NCBI GenBank assembly: GCA_965206395.1
Contig: CBDBJK010000036.1
Span: forward strand, 124,001-188,000
DNA length: 64,000 nucleotides
Reading direction: 5' to 3'
Origin: CBDBJK01 sp965206395
Lineage (GTDB): Bacteria; Chloroflexota; Dehalococcoidia; Lucifugimonadales; CATOSD01
A program made the position numbers and the translations under genes. Under the pieces are notes generated by a model. That model had not been told where the DNA came from, did not search any database, and saw nothing but the letters and a program-made list of their open reading frames with translations. Positions 8,023 to 16,641 of the stretch are shown piece by piece. Positions within the stretch are counted from its first letter, which is position 1. Each line of letters starts with the position of its first letter.

Positions 8023-8649
8023 CTATGGACAGACGTCTAGATCGATCTCGTTGCGGATGATATTTTGCAGCGTTTCAACCCAGAACTCGCGCTCACGCTC
8101 AAGCACGCGCTTCGCGAGCAATTCCGCCGTGTCGCCCTTCAATACGGACACCTCGCACTGTGCGACTATCGGGCCGTGGTCGTAGACCTCGTCTACTATA
8201 TGTATAGTTACGCCAGTTACCGTCTCTTTTGCGGCTATAACGGCCTCGTGCACCTTCACACCATACATGCCCTTTCCGCCATACTTCGGCAACAAGGCAG
8301 GGTGAATATTCAAGACGCGGTTGCGGAACCGAGAAAGTGTCTTAGGTCCAAGGAGTTTCAAGTAGCCCGCCAGTATAACCAGGTCAACTCCGTACTGATC
8401 CAGCGTATCCAGAATAGCCCCGTCTAACTGCTCAGGTAAGGGATGCGTCTTGTCGCTTAGATGGTAATCGGGAATGCCTTCTCTACGTGTGCGTTCAAGC
8501 GCTGAGGACCGAGAGTTGTTGCTGATTACAACGCGGACGCTGGCGTCCAATTGGCCTTGTTTGCACGCCTCCATGATGGCTTGCAGGTTGGTCCCGCCAT
8601 GAGATGCCAGCACGCCCAGGGATAGCTTTTTCACTGGTAAAATCACCAA
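8023..8649 (-). CDS. purN: Phosphoribosylglycinamide formyltransferase
   Basis: Folate-dependent GAR transformylase of about 200 residues. It shows the N-terminal loop LASHGGTNLQAIMEA, the SNNSRSSALERTRREGIP region, the VDLVILAGYLKLLGP strand, the catalytic Asn-His in NIHPALLPKYGGKGMYG, and the distal catalytic Asp region VTIHIVDEVYDHGPIVAQ. The start is uncertain: TTG 8649 and GTG codons at 8646 and 8634 precede KKLSLGVLASH, and there is no ATG. It follows purF by 77 bp. Confidence 0.93.
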   Translation of the reverse strand: MVILPVKKLSLGVLASHGGTNLQAIMEACKQGQLDASVRVVISNNSRSSALERTRREGIPDYHLSDKTHPLPEQLDGAILDTLDQYGVDLVILAGYLKLLGPKTLSRFRNRVLNIHPALLPKYGGKGMYGVKVHEAVIAAKETVTGVTIHIVDEVYDHGPIVAQCEVSVLKGDTAELLAKRVLEREREFWVETLQNIIRNEIDLDVCP

Positions 8650-8726
8650 ATGAAGTGTAAATTACTGATTACTGGTAGGCGAGGGGTCTGCACGACAATT
8701 AAGGCGGCATCGCGAGGTAGGCACCG

Positions 8727-10184
8727 TCAGACCTCAAGGGCTAGTTTGTCCATCTCAAGCTGTACGGGAATGGGGTAGCGGCCTGTAAAGCAGGCCATGC
8801 AGAAGTTGTTCTTCGGCACTCCTACGGCCCGTACAAGCCCTTCGTGGCTGAGGAACCCTAGAGAGTCCGAGCCGACGAACTGCCGCATCTCCTCGACTGT
8901 CATGTTGGCCGCGATAAGCTCTTTGCGAGTCGCCATGTCCACGCCGAAGTGGCACGGCCACATAATTGGAGGGGCACAAATGCGCAGGTGGATTTCCTTG
9001 ACGCCTCCCCTTCGCAACAGGGTGACGACGAGCGGGGTCGTAGTGCCTCGCACGATGCTGTCGTCTACCACCACGACGCGTTTGCCTTTGATTAGCTCCG
9101 GCAGGGGATTTAGCTTCCTACGAACACCCAGGTCTCGCAACCTCTGATCAGGGAGAATAAAGGTGCGTCCCACATATCGATTCTTGACAAGTCCCTCACC
9201 GAAGGGTATCCCCGATTCCTGAGAGTAACCAACTGCGGCGGCGATGGCCGAATCGGGAACGCCGATAACAAGGTCAGCTTCCACCGGAAACTCTTTTGCA
9301 AGCCCCGCTCCCATCGCCATGCGGTTGCTGTAGACCAGCTTTCCGTTGAGAACGCTGTCGGGCCGCGCGAAGTAGATGTGCTCGAAAATGCACATGGCGG
9401 AACGGTCGCCAGGCTCGCGCTGGTAAATAGTTCTCAGGCCGTCGTCGTCGATCAGCACAGCCTCGCCCGGCTCTAGCTCTCTTATGAACGTCGCTCCGAT
9501 GTGGTCGAGGGCGCAGGTCTCCGACGCGATGACCCATCCACCGTTGAGCTTGCCGATGCACAATGGCCTAACGCCCATAGGGTCTCGCATACCAACGAGC
9601 GCGTCTTTTGTCATAACGGCTAGCGAATACGCACCTTTGAGGCGGCGCATACAGTAGGCAACGCGCTCTTCCCACGAGGAGGCAGGGGCATTGGACATGA
9701 GGTGGGCGATAATCTCGGAGTCGCTGTTAGAGGAGAAGGTGCAGCCCCACTCGATCAGTTCCTCTTTCAACTCCATGGCATTGATGACGTTGCCGTTGTG
9801 GGCCAGCGCAATCTCTATGTTGGGGCCTCTGGAAAGTATGGGCTGGGCGTTGCAAAGCTCGCTTGAGCCTGTGGTGGAGTATCGGGTGTGGCCTACTGCA
9901 ATATGCCCTGGCAGATGTTCCAGGTCTTCCTCCTGGAACGCCTGACCTACCAGACCCATAGAGGTACGCACCCGGATGCGCTCGCCGTCGGAGGAGGAGA
10001 TGCCCGCGCTTTCCTGGCCTCGATGCTGAAGCGCGTACAGTCCGAAAAAGGCTACTCGCGCCACGTCCTCTCCACGAGAGTAAACACCGACAACGCCACA
10101 GGCCTCGCGCAAGTCGTGGTCTGCGGCATCTGTCGATTCTGTTTTCGAGCGCTGTGCTTTGTAGTTCAAACTGGTGACTTTCAC
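8727..10184 (-). CDS. purF: Amidophosphoribosyltransferase
   Basis: First committed enzyme of purine synthesis, making phosphoribosylamine from PRPP and glutamine. A propeptide-like N-terminus of about 28 residues precedes the nucleophilic Cys of EACGVVGVY, implying maturation. The Ntn glutaminase domain follows (LQHRGQESAGI, VGHTRYSTTGSS, NAQPI, LAHNGNVINA). The PRTase domain carries VVVVDDSIVRGTT. Four Cys (MCIFEHIYF, WPCHFGVDM and the CMAC of NNFCMACFTG) match the 4Fe-4S ligands of the Bacillus-type enzyme. The start is a GTG at 10184 after AAGGGT, just downstream of a near-consensus promoter. Confidence 0.96.
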   Translation of the reverse strand: MKVTSLNYKAQRSKTESTDAADHDLREACGVVGVYSRGEDVARVAFFGLYALQHRGQESAGISSSDGERIRVRTSMGLVGQAFQEEDLEHLPGHIAVGHTRYSTTGSSELCNAQPILSRGPNIEIALAHNGNVINAMELKEELIEWGCTFSSNSDSEIIAHLMSNAPASSWEERVAYCMRRLKGAYSLAVMTKDALVGMRDPMGVRPLCIGKLNGGWVIASETCALDHIGATFIRELEPGEAVLIDDDGLRTIYQREPGDRSAMCIFEHIYFARPDSVLNGKLVYSNRMAMGAGLAKEFPVEADLVIGVPDSAIAAAVGYSQESGIPFGEGLVKNRYVGRTFILPDQRLRDLGVRRKLNPLPELIKGKRVVVVDDSIVRGTTTPLVVTLLRRGGVKEIHLRICAPPIMWPCHFGVDMATRKELIAANMTVEEMRQFVGSDSLGFLSHEGLVRAVGVPKNNFCMACFTGRYPIPVQLEMDKLALEV

Positions 10185-10210
10185 ACCCTTGTCTGAATCA
10201 GTGCAAACGC

Positions 10211-10239
10211 ATTATACGTGTAGACACTGATGGGGTCAA
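10211..10239 (-). promoter_or_regulatory. Near-consensus promoter of the purF operon
   Basis: On the minus strand TTGACC (10239-10234), a 17-bp spacer, then TATAAT (10216-10211), 27 bp before the purF start codon. This is the best -35/-10 match seen ahead of any minus-strand gene here. No PurR-like operator or purine riboswitch was recognised in the short leader. Confidence 0.75.
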
Positions 10240-10267
10240 TGCGGTTGGCACCCCTTTCGGAAAAATT

Positions 10268-10305
10268 AGAAGCCCTGGTGTTTGGAGTCAGAAGCAAGGG
10301 CTTCT
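10268..10305 (-). terminator. Rho-independent terminator of the 10.3-13.4 kb cluster
   Basis: AGAAGCCCT and AGGGCTTCT form a 9-bp stem. On the minus strand the stem is followed by a T-rich tract (AATTTTTC), 25 bp after the stop of the polytopic membrane gene and upstream of the purF promoter. Confidence 0.65.
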
Positions 10306-10329
10306 ATTTATGCGAGTCTCTGACGCGTT

Positions 10330-11910
10330 CTACCCCTCCGCTAGAGGTTGGGCGATTATCCATAGGCTTGTGAACGTGTAGATGACCATCAATGCCAGCA
10401 TCGGGTATTGTCCTCTCAAGGCCAGGGAGTGATTGGATACCCTTCTCATCGATATGACGTGGGCGATGTATACCGAGATGATGTGGCCTAACACGATGGC
10501 TCCTGATGCGATGTACCACGCATATTTGACGTTGAGCATCCTTATATTCACGCGATAGTCCGCTGTCCCAATGATGTCCCATCCATAGCCGAAGGGGTCC
10601 GATAGTAACGGAATGACTGATTGCCCTGTTATTAGCAGCAGCGACAGGAAGTGGGCCATGTTGTAGGCCAATGCAATTGGAACGAGCGAGAACACGAAGG
10701 CCTTCGCTACGTCGAACACGGGCGCTTGCTCGCCTGAAAGCTTCCTGATGGCCCATGAAAACCCAAGGTACACTACCATGAATATGGATGGCACTAAGAT
10801 TAACCCTAGCGTATTGGAAGTGTCCTTGAAGATATTCGGCAAATCGGCCAACTCAAGTGTGTCGACAGTATCCTCAACGGTGGGGCTGAATGAATAGACT
10901 GCGATCTGAATATCCTTCCATGCCGAGGTTTCCTGAAAGCCATCGAAGGTGACGGTCGCCAGCGCAAGCACGACAAAGGCAGCCGTTGCCGTAGATACTC
11001 GCCCGGGGTGCGCCAGGCCCACGGCGTAAGGTCGGACGTTGAACTCCCTTTGGCTCCTCTCTGCGCGCTCGAAGCACTCGTAGCAATCGACGCAATCGTT
11101 GCCTGAAGGGTTGCACTCCCGCTCGCAGCTTCCGCACACTCGGTTGTCGATGACCCTGACCTCGGTAGGGGAGAAGCGAGCGAAGAACCCGAACAGCACC
11201 GAAAACGCCTCGCCATGCCTGAGCCATGTATGCTTGCCGAACGCGAGCATTCCTCCCCAGGTAATCACAGAGTACAGCAGTATCAACATGCCTAGCTGAA
11301 ACGGTACGCTCGCGCCGTTATACACGTTTTCCAGCCACGCGAAAGCGAGAAAGAGAAGTATCGCAGGCCAGACCTCCCACTTCTCCGGGTAGCGGAACAT
11401 TGGGTTTTCCTGTCCATCTGAGCCGCTGCCTAGCAATTTCTCAGCCCACTCGAAGGTAATCTTCCAGGGATTGACCAGCATCCATAAGTTGCCGAACAGC
11501 GCGGCAATGTAACCCGTTCCTACCCACCAGATTATCCACACGAAGGTGGGAGACAAGACATCCAGACGATTGTTAGTCCCGAAGAACGAGGTGGCGAGAA
11601 CGAGACCAAAGAAGGCGACCGAAAGGACTTTGATAGCCGTCAAAACAACGGGGCTTGAGATGACTGCGCCCAGCCAACGGGTTCCCATCAGGTTGTATCG
11701 CGGGTAGCTCCATGTTTCAGAGCCGCGCCGCACGAAAAGACCAATTACCACGAAGGACAGCGCTACGGTAGCCGCGCCGCCAATCAGAAAAAAGTTAAGT
11801 GGTATCGGCAGATCGTACTTCTCGCCGAAGGCGTGGGCGTAGGTAGACTTGACACCCAGACTAGCCAGTGCGCCAACCAGCAGCGCCACGATAATCTTGA
11901 TTGTCCTCAT
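10330..11910 (-). CDS. Polytopic membrane protein with a Cys-rich loop
   Basis: About 526 residues with roughly ten or more hydrophobic segments. It starts with a signal-like segment followed by AHAFGEKYDLPIPL, a conserved opening I recall in actinobacterial and Chloroflexota membrane proteins sometimes labelled fenitrothion hydrolase, a label I would not rely on. A loop at about residues 259-282 has seven Cys, including CGSC and CVDCYEC, in an otherwise hydrophobic protein; this looks like a metal or Fe-S site. The ATG at 11910 follows AGGAGG. It ends a same-strand cluster with a cupredoxin-like lipoprotein and two further exported proteins, which suggests metal (perhaps copper) or respiratory function. 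Confidence 0.6.
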   Translation of the reverse strand: MRTIKIIVALLVGALASLGVKSTYAHAFGEKYDLPIPLNFFLIGGAATVALSFVVIGLFVRRGSETWSYPRYNLMGTRWLGAVISSPVVLTAIKVLSVAFFGLVLATSFFGTNNRLDVLSPTFVWIIWWVGTGYIAALFGNLWMLVNPWKITFEWAEKLLGSGSDGQENPMFRYPEKWEVWPAILLFLAFAWLENVYNGASVPFQLGMLILLYSVITWGGMLAFGKHTWLRHGEAFSVLFGFFARFSPTEVRVIDNRVCGSCERECNPSGNDCVDCYECFERAERSQREFNVRPYAVGLAHPGRVSTATAAFVVLALATVTFDGFQETSAWKDIQIAVYSFSPTVEDTVDTLELADLPNIFKDTSNTLGLILVPSIFMVVYLGFSWAIRKLSGEQAPVFDVAKAFVFSLVPIALAYNMAHFLSLLLITGQSVIPLLSDPFGYGWDIIGTADYRVNIRMLNVKYAWYIASGAIVLGHIISVYIAHVISMRRVSNHSLALRGQYPMLALMVIYTFTSLWIIAQPLAEG

Positions 11911-11922
11911 CCCCACATCCTC

Positions 11923-12315
11923 CTATCTAGGGCGAACCTCAAGCGATCCCAGGGATACCTCTTCTTCCTCTTCCTCATGCTCATCCTCGCCACCGGCATG
12001 GAAGGTGATGTTGAACCTGCCTGTTGCGTCGGCGATGAATTCCATTGTGGCAGTCTCATCCGGGCCTACATCCTTCTCAATGTCGTAGCCGTGCAGGTGG
12101 ACGCTTCCATGTTCGTCAGAGCCAAAGCTCAGGGTCACAGTATCCCCTTGTTTGACTTCCATTGCGTCTGATTCTAGATTTAGCGTCCCCTCAGTTATCT
12201 CTAGGTCGAACTGCCTGTCTTCAGGCTCAGATGAGCTTCCACAGGCGCTTATTGCGATTGTGACGAAGATAAGAAGCAGTAGCAGAACTGCCAGCTTCAC
12301 GGAGTTTCTGAACAT
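11923..12315 (-). CDS. Cupredoxin-like lipoprotein
   Basis: A short N-terminal charged region, a hydrophobic segment and the lipobox I-S-A-C indicate a lipoprotein. The mature part EGTLNLESDAMEVKQGDTVTLSFGSDEHGSVHLHGYDIEKDVG resembles the cupredoxin_1/EfeO-type beta-sandwich, with His in SVHLHGYD and NITFHAGGEDEH as possible metal ligands, followed by a run of six Glu. I start at ATG 12315, eight bases after AAGGAG, rather than the ATG touching that site. It lies 12 bp upstream of the polytopic membrane gene and is probably its partner. Confidence 0.6.
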   Translation of the reverse strand: MFRNSVKLAVLLLLLIFVTIAISACGSSSEPEDRQFDLEITEGTLNLESDAMEVKQGDTVTLSFGSDEHGSVHLHGYDIEKDVGPDETATMEFIADATGRFNITFHAGGEDEHEEEEEEVSLGSLEVRPR

Positions 12316-12356
12316 CAGATGCATCTCCTTGATGGATAGGAATTGTTGAATTTTCG

Positions 12357-12959
12357 TTAATCTTGACTTTTACTCTTGCCTCGCTCACGAAGGTATGCGC
12401 GGATGGAGAATCCCAAAACTATGACGAACCCCAGAAGCGCGGCCAGCGTGGCGATGCCAATTAGAGGACTGGAATTCTTCACTTCTATCGGGAATTCTGC
12501 CGAGGCGTCGCCCAGGTCGCCGCTAACCGAGATGACGAAAGACCACACTCCGACCCTGTCTACTGACGTGTTTACATCGTGGAAGGCGGGGGCGTTCGGA
12601 TTGATTTGGGCTGCAAGAGGGCCTATCTCGATTGCGTCCGACTCCGGCCCTTTGCCAGTGACGGTAACCTCGGTGTTTAAAATAAACGTGTCTGTCGCAG
12701 CGTCGGAAATGCTCATGGTCAGGTGCAGGCTACCGATAACAAGGCTTTGAGGAATCGTGCCCACGGCAATCTCGTATGGCCCGGCAATCCGCCGCTCGAA
12801 CTGGATTACGCGCCCATTGGCGTATGTAACCACAGGCGGCAACACAAGAGTAACTATTGCTGCCAAGGCCAGCAGCCAACCAACAAGAAATCTGCGCTGA
12901 GAATAAACTAACACGGGCCTCTCCCAAACGACTCGACGATTTAGATTTAGGGGTTGCAT
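12357..12959 (-). CDS. Membrane-anchored extracytoplasmic protein (YtkA/FixH-like architecture)
   Basis: Predicted topology is an N-terminal membrane segment (FLVGWLLALAAIVTLVLPPVV), a roughly 110-residue external beta-rich domain (PYEIAVGTIPQSLVIGSLH ... VGVWSFVISVSGDLGDA) and a C-terminal membrane segment (IGIATLAALLGFVIVLGFSI) with a basic tail. The external domain recalls YtkA-like or FixH-like folds found near copper proteins; this is a pattern judgement only. The start at ATG 12959 is preceded by GAGGT; upstream TTG at 12986 is an alternative. Confidence 0.5.
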   Translation of the reverse strand: MQPLNLNRRVVWERPVLVYSQRRFLVGWLLALAAIVTLVLPPVVTYANGRVIQFERRIAGPYEIAVGTIPQSLVIGSLHLTMSISDAATDTFILNTEVTVTGKGPESDAIEIGPLAAQINPNAPAFHDVNTSVDRVGVWSFVISVSGDLGDASAEFPIEVKNSSPLIGIATLAALLGFVIVLGFSIRAYLRERGKSKSQD

Positions 12960-13039
12960 ACGACAACATACCTCGCACCCATCCAACCGGCGGAAAGCGT
13001 ATTGTCAGTTAGTCGTGGGACAGGCGAGAGGGCAGGGGA

Positions 13040-13435
13040 TTAAATATGACGTTGGGGAGGTTTTTCAGGCGGGGATGTGTAAGCGGAATGCAGCCGCGCC
13101 TGATAAGGCGACGGAAGCATAAACAAAGAGGTAGGCTCGAATTGCAGGAATGATTGCATCGCCGCGTTCTCGCTGGCAACGACGATGGTGCCAACAGGGC
13201 CGCTGTCGTAGTTATACAGCGCGGTGGACGGATTGCCCGTATCTGAACTCTGCGCCTGAGCGCGAAGATGAACGTGATCAGGACCATATGTGTGGGCGTG
13301 GTATTGATTCGGCCCAAGGTGATGGTGGCCCGGACTGCGCTCGGCGAAATGGTGATCCAGAAGAGGCCCCGCAGATGGCAGGATAAGGGCCATCGCTAGA
13401 AGGATTACAAAGAGTTGTGCTTCAGGAAATGTCAT
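13040..13435 (-). CDS. His-rich secreted protein
   Basis: A 131-residue product with an N-terminal hydrophobic segment (LFVILLAMALILPSAGPLL), then a His-rich stretch DHHFAERSPGHHHLG followed by HAHTYGPDHVH, about ten His in 35 residues. The tail is Pro-rich. Such stretches commonly bind Cu, Zn or Ni in the periplasm or cell surface. It is the first gene of the minus-strand cluster ending at the polytopic Cys-loop protein. The family is not recognised. Confidence 0.5.
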   Translation of the reverse strand: MTFPEAQLFVILLAMALILPSAGPLLDHHFAERSPGHHHLGPNQYHAHTYGPDHVHLRAQAQSSDTGNPSTALYNYDSGPVGTIVVASENAAMQSFLQFEPTSLFMLPSPYQARLHSAYTSPPEKPPQRHI

Positions 13436-13581
13436 TGCAAAGTTATTATATCATCGATTTCACTGAAACTCACCCGTAGAGACGCCAAAAAAAGCTGGCA
13501 CCAAGGCAATGGCTTGACCACAAACAGGGTCATCAATATACTCAGCACATCGAAACTCATTGCCGACAAAGAAAGGAAGAT

Positions 13582-13956
13582 ATGAGCAAAGAGATACAGA
13601 ACGCCCTGAAGCAAGAGCGCATCATAGATATCACTACCAGGGGCAGGAAGTCAGGAGAGCCTCGCCGCAAAGAGATATGGTTCCACAACATAGACAGTCG
13701 AATTTACATTACCGGCATACCCGGAACACGCGATTGGTATGCTAACATGATTGCCGAGCCAGATTTCACTTTCCACCTGAAACAGAGCGTGCAGGCAGAC
13801 ATTCCTGCCAGAGCGACACCCGTTCGGGACGAGGCCGAGCGCCGGCGGGTGCTTGGAGCGATACTCGAAAATATCAAAGAAGATGTCGAAGGAGATAGAG
13901 ACGTCAACGATTGGGTGAAAGATAGCCCCCTCGTAGAGGTCGCCCTGCAAATCTAA
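13582..13956 (+). CDS. Ddn-like nitroreductase/F420-dependent family protein
   Basis: The 124-residue protein IDITTRGRKSGEPRRKEIWF ... IYITGIPGTRDWYANMIAEPDFTFHLK matches the split-barrel deazaflavin-dependent nitroreductase family (DUF385/Ddn). Its members bind F420 or flavin and reduce quinones or nitro compounds. The TTRGRKSGEPR segment and the G-x-P-x-x-x-D-W-Y-x-N region near residue 50 are the recognisable signatures. A GGAAG ribosome site precedes ATG 13582. It is divergent from the His-rich gene and 28 bp ahead of an FKBP gene. Confidence 0.75.
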   Translation: MSKEIQNALKQERIIDITTRGRKSGEPRRKEIWFHNIDSRIYITGIPGTRDWYANMIAEPDFTFHLKQSVQADIPARATPVRDEAERRRVLGAILENIKEDVEGDRDVNDWVKDSPLVEVALQI

Positions 13957-13984
13957 TTATTTGATGGATATGAAGGAGCGTTCA

Positions 13985-14413
13985 ATGGCCCAGGCTAGCA
14001 ACGGCGATTCAGTCAGAATCCACTACACGGGGCGACTGAATGACGGCACGGTGTTCGATTCCTCTCGCGAACGTGAACCTCTGGAATTTACCATCGGGCA
14101 GCGTCAGGTGATCCCAGGTTTTGAGGATGGCGTAATTGGCATGGAGCCGGGAGAATCGAAGACCGTCGAAATCCCCGCTGACCAGGCTTATGGCCCGCGC
14201 CTTGCAAAGCAGATCATCGAGGTAGACCGCGCTACGATGCCGCCGGATATGCAACTGGAGATTGGCACGCACGTGCAGGGGGCGCAACCCGGAGGACAGA
14301 CGACAGATTTCATCGTGACCGCCCTCACGGAATCCCTGGTAACACTTGACGCGAATCATCCACTGGCTGGGAAAGACCTGATTTTCGATCTGGAGCTTGT
14401 GGGCATCGTTTAG
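13985..14413 (+). CDS. FKBP-type peptidyl-prolyl isomerase (SlyD-like)
   Basis: A 142-residue FKBP/SlyD-type prolyl isomerase and chaperone. Signatures: VRIHYTGRLNDGTVFDSSREREPLEF, VIPGFEDGVIGMEPGESKTVEIP, AYGPR, then the insert-in-flap region and HPLAGKDLIFDLELVGI. The start at ATG 13985 (MAQASNGD) has AAGGAG upstream; the longer frame from 13961 lacks one. No signal peptide, so probably cytosolic. The stop lies 11 bp before IS630 copy 2. Confidence 0.9.
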   Translation: MAQASNGDSVRIHYTGRLNDGTVFDSSREREPLEFTIGQRQVIPGFEDGVIGMEPGESKTVEIPADQAYGPRLAKQIIEVDRATMPPDMQLEIGTHVQGAQPGGQTTDFIVTALTESLVTLDANHPLAGKDLIFDLELVGIV

Positions 14414-14424
14414 GCTTCAGGCTA

Positions 14425-15673
14425 GTGGTTCAACGTTTTTGTATTGATGGGTAGAGTGACTTTAGCTTGATGCGCGCATCCTCGGTAGTGAAGCGCCAAT
14501 CCACTCGTATCACATCCCGGTTGCGTTGATTCTGCCAAGCATTGACCTCGCCGCGCAGGATGTCTTGATTGGCAATCCGTCGGTCCAGGCACTGTCGAGC
14601 CAGCACACCGATCTCTATCTCCGCCATATTCAACCAACTCCCGTGTTTGGGAGTGTAGTGTATCTCCAGTCGCTCAGCTATACGCCTCGCCTCAGCAGGC
14701 TCGAATGCCTCGTATAGCGAGGACAGCTTGTGAGTGTTGAGATTGTCCATTACCAGCACGATCCGGTCTCTGTCAGGGTAGTCCTCGTCGACCAGTTTCT
14801 TTATCACATGCGCCCAGTCCACCTTCGTGCGACGCTCTCTGACCTCGACTCGGCGCCATCCGTCCAACGGTGCAAACAGCATGAACAGGCTGCTCACTCC
14901 ATTGCGCTCGTATTCGTAGTCGTATGCCGCCGATAAGCCGGGCGCTGCGGGACGCGGCACTCGCGTCTCCTTGACTTGCTGTTTGCTCGTCTCATCCATG
15001 CACACCAGAACCTCATTCCCATCGTACGGCCGTTGGTAGACCTCCAGTACGTCTTCCATCACGTCTTCCATCGCGCACACAAACTCCGCGCTCTGACCGG
15101 GCGGGATGCACCAACTCTGCTTCAGCCACGGCTTCAGTTCGTTTTTTTTTAAGCGCCTGGCGAACCGTCTCGGTGCTAATGGTCCCGACTATCTCACACT
15201 CGACCAACTGGTCAGCCAACAGCTTCAGGGTCCAACTGGCACGCCCCTCCGGCGGTTCCCCGCAGGCCATCGCTATCAACCGTGCTTCACCTTCGCCGTC
15301 CAGTCTCTTTTGACGCCGACGCAGTTGCTTTTTGCGATTCAGCGCAGACTCGACCCCCTCCTCCACACAGCGCTTGCGTATTCGCTCGACCGTTGACTGT
15401 CCCACACCGAGCGCGCTGGTGATGTCCGCGTCCTTCATTCCCCCGTCCGAGCGTGACTCATCGCTCATCAGCAGAATGCGCGCATGGGTCTGTTTGTACG
15501 CCGCAGCCCGACCGCGTGAGACCAAGGCGTTGAGTTCCTGTTGTTCGTCGGTAGTCAGTCTGATACGGTACTTCTTGGTAGACATCATGGTTCCTCCTCG
15601 GTTCAACGTTACGATTGAACCCCCAAGAGGAACAATGACTATCATGGTATTCATTTCAATGATGTTGGACCAC
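14425..15673 (-). mobile_element. IS630-family element, copy 2
   Basis: A 1249-bp copy in reverse orientation, with TA at 14423-14424 and 15674-15675, both within CTAG. It sits between the FKBP stop and the 3' end of the SMP-30 gene, in a convergent intergenic region, and appears not to disrupt either gene. Confidence 0.93.
14430..15588 (-). CDS. IS630 transposase, frameshifted at A9, copy 2
   Basis: Same two-frame arrangement as copy 1, with ATG 15588 for the HTH half and the DDE half ending at 14430. The A9 run (read on the minus strand, about 15142-15150) again leaves the two halves one base out of phase. It differs from copy 1 by Asp for Asn after the MK of GGMK, and Gly for Arg in CVEEGVESAL. 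Confidence 0.85.
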
Positions 15674-15691
15674 TAGCTATAGTGCTCTCGC

Positions 15692-16581
15692 CTAGCTGCC
15701 CACCTTGATGCCGGGGATGTTCAGCCGAACGCGGTAAAGCCCTGTGCGAGCGGTCATGAACAGGCTCTTCCAATCGCCACCGCCCCAGCCGCAGTTCGCC
15801 GGTATCTGGGGTGGCGATATGCGCCCAAGCAGCTTTCCGGCGGGGTCGAACACCCACATGCCGCCCGGCCCGGTGGAGTACAGGTTCCCCTCGATGTCCA
15901 CCTTCATGCCATCGGGAACGCCCGGCTCGTCCGAGTCCGTCTCAACGAATACGCTGCCCTCTGATAGGGAGCCGTCCGACTCCACGTCGAAGACCCTGAT
16001 GTGCTTCTTTGCGGAGTCGGCGATGTAAAGCACGCTCTCGTCAGGTGAGAAGGCCAGCCCGTTGGGTCTCTCCATGTCTGATACCAAGAGCGTAAGGGTT
16101 TGAGCGTCCGGGCTGATGCGAAACACACCCTGGTAATCCAACTCCTTTCCCTGGGTCTGACCCGGCAAGCCGTAGGGCGGGTCGGTGAAGTAGATGCTGC
16201 CGTCCGACTTCACCACGAGGTCGTTGGGGCTGTTGAGCCGCCTGCCCTCGTATCGGTTCGCAGGACGATTATCCTGCCGTCGCTCTCTGTCCGCGTGACC
16301 CTGCGGTTGCTGTGTTCGCAGGCGACAAGGCGTCCCTGTCCATCCAGCGTCATGCCGTTTGAGTTGCCGCTGGGATAGCGAAACGTCGTGACGCGAGGCC
16401 CTTCCTCTGCCATCTCGTACTTGACGATACGGTTGTTCGGGATGTCTGAGAACAGCAGATGGTCATTGTCCCAGATCGGCCCTTCCGTGAAACCAAAGCC
16501 TGTTGCCAGATGTTCCAGCTTTGGCTCATCGCCAACTATGCGTTGGAATGCGGAATCCTTGCTCTCGAACTCAGCGGTCAT
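15692..16581 (-). pseudogene. SMP-30/gluconolactonase-family protein, single frameshift
   Basis: The N-terminal frame (from ATG 16581) reads to VVLRT and then into a false tail. The second frame resumes at about 16256 with RYEGRRLNSPNDLVVKSDG, the expected SMP-30 metal-site motif, and runs to 15692 (YFTDPPYGL, MERPNGLAFSPDE, PGVPDGMKVD, GNLYSTGPGGMWVF). A one-base loss near the CC at 16256 would explain it: one extra base gives a continuous product of about 295 residues, the family's normal length. If intact it would be a calcium-dependent lactonase or similar hydrolase. It could be a true lesion or a sequencing error. Confidence 0.85.
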
Positions 16582-16641
16582 GTCGGACTACCTCCGGTCT
16601 TATTGATTCTTGCCGAAAACTATTCGACCTCATTACCCTCG

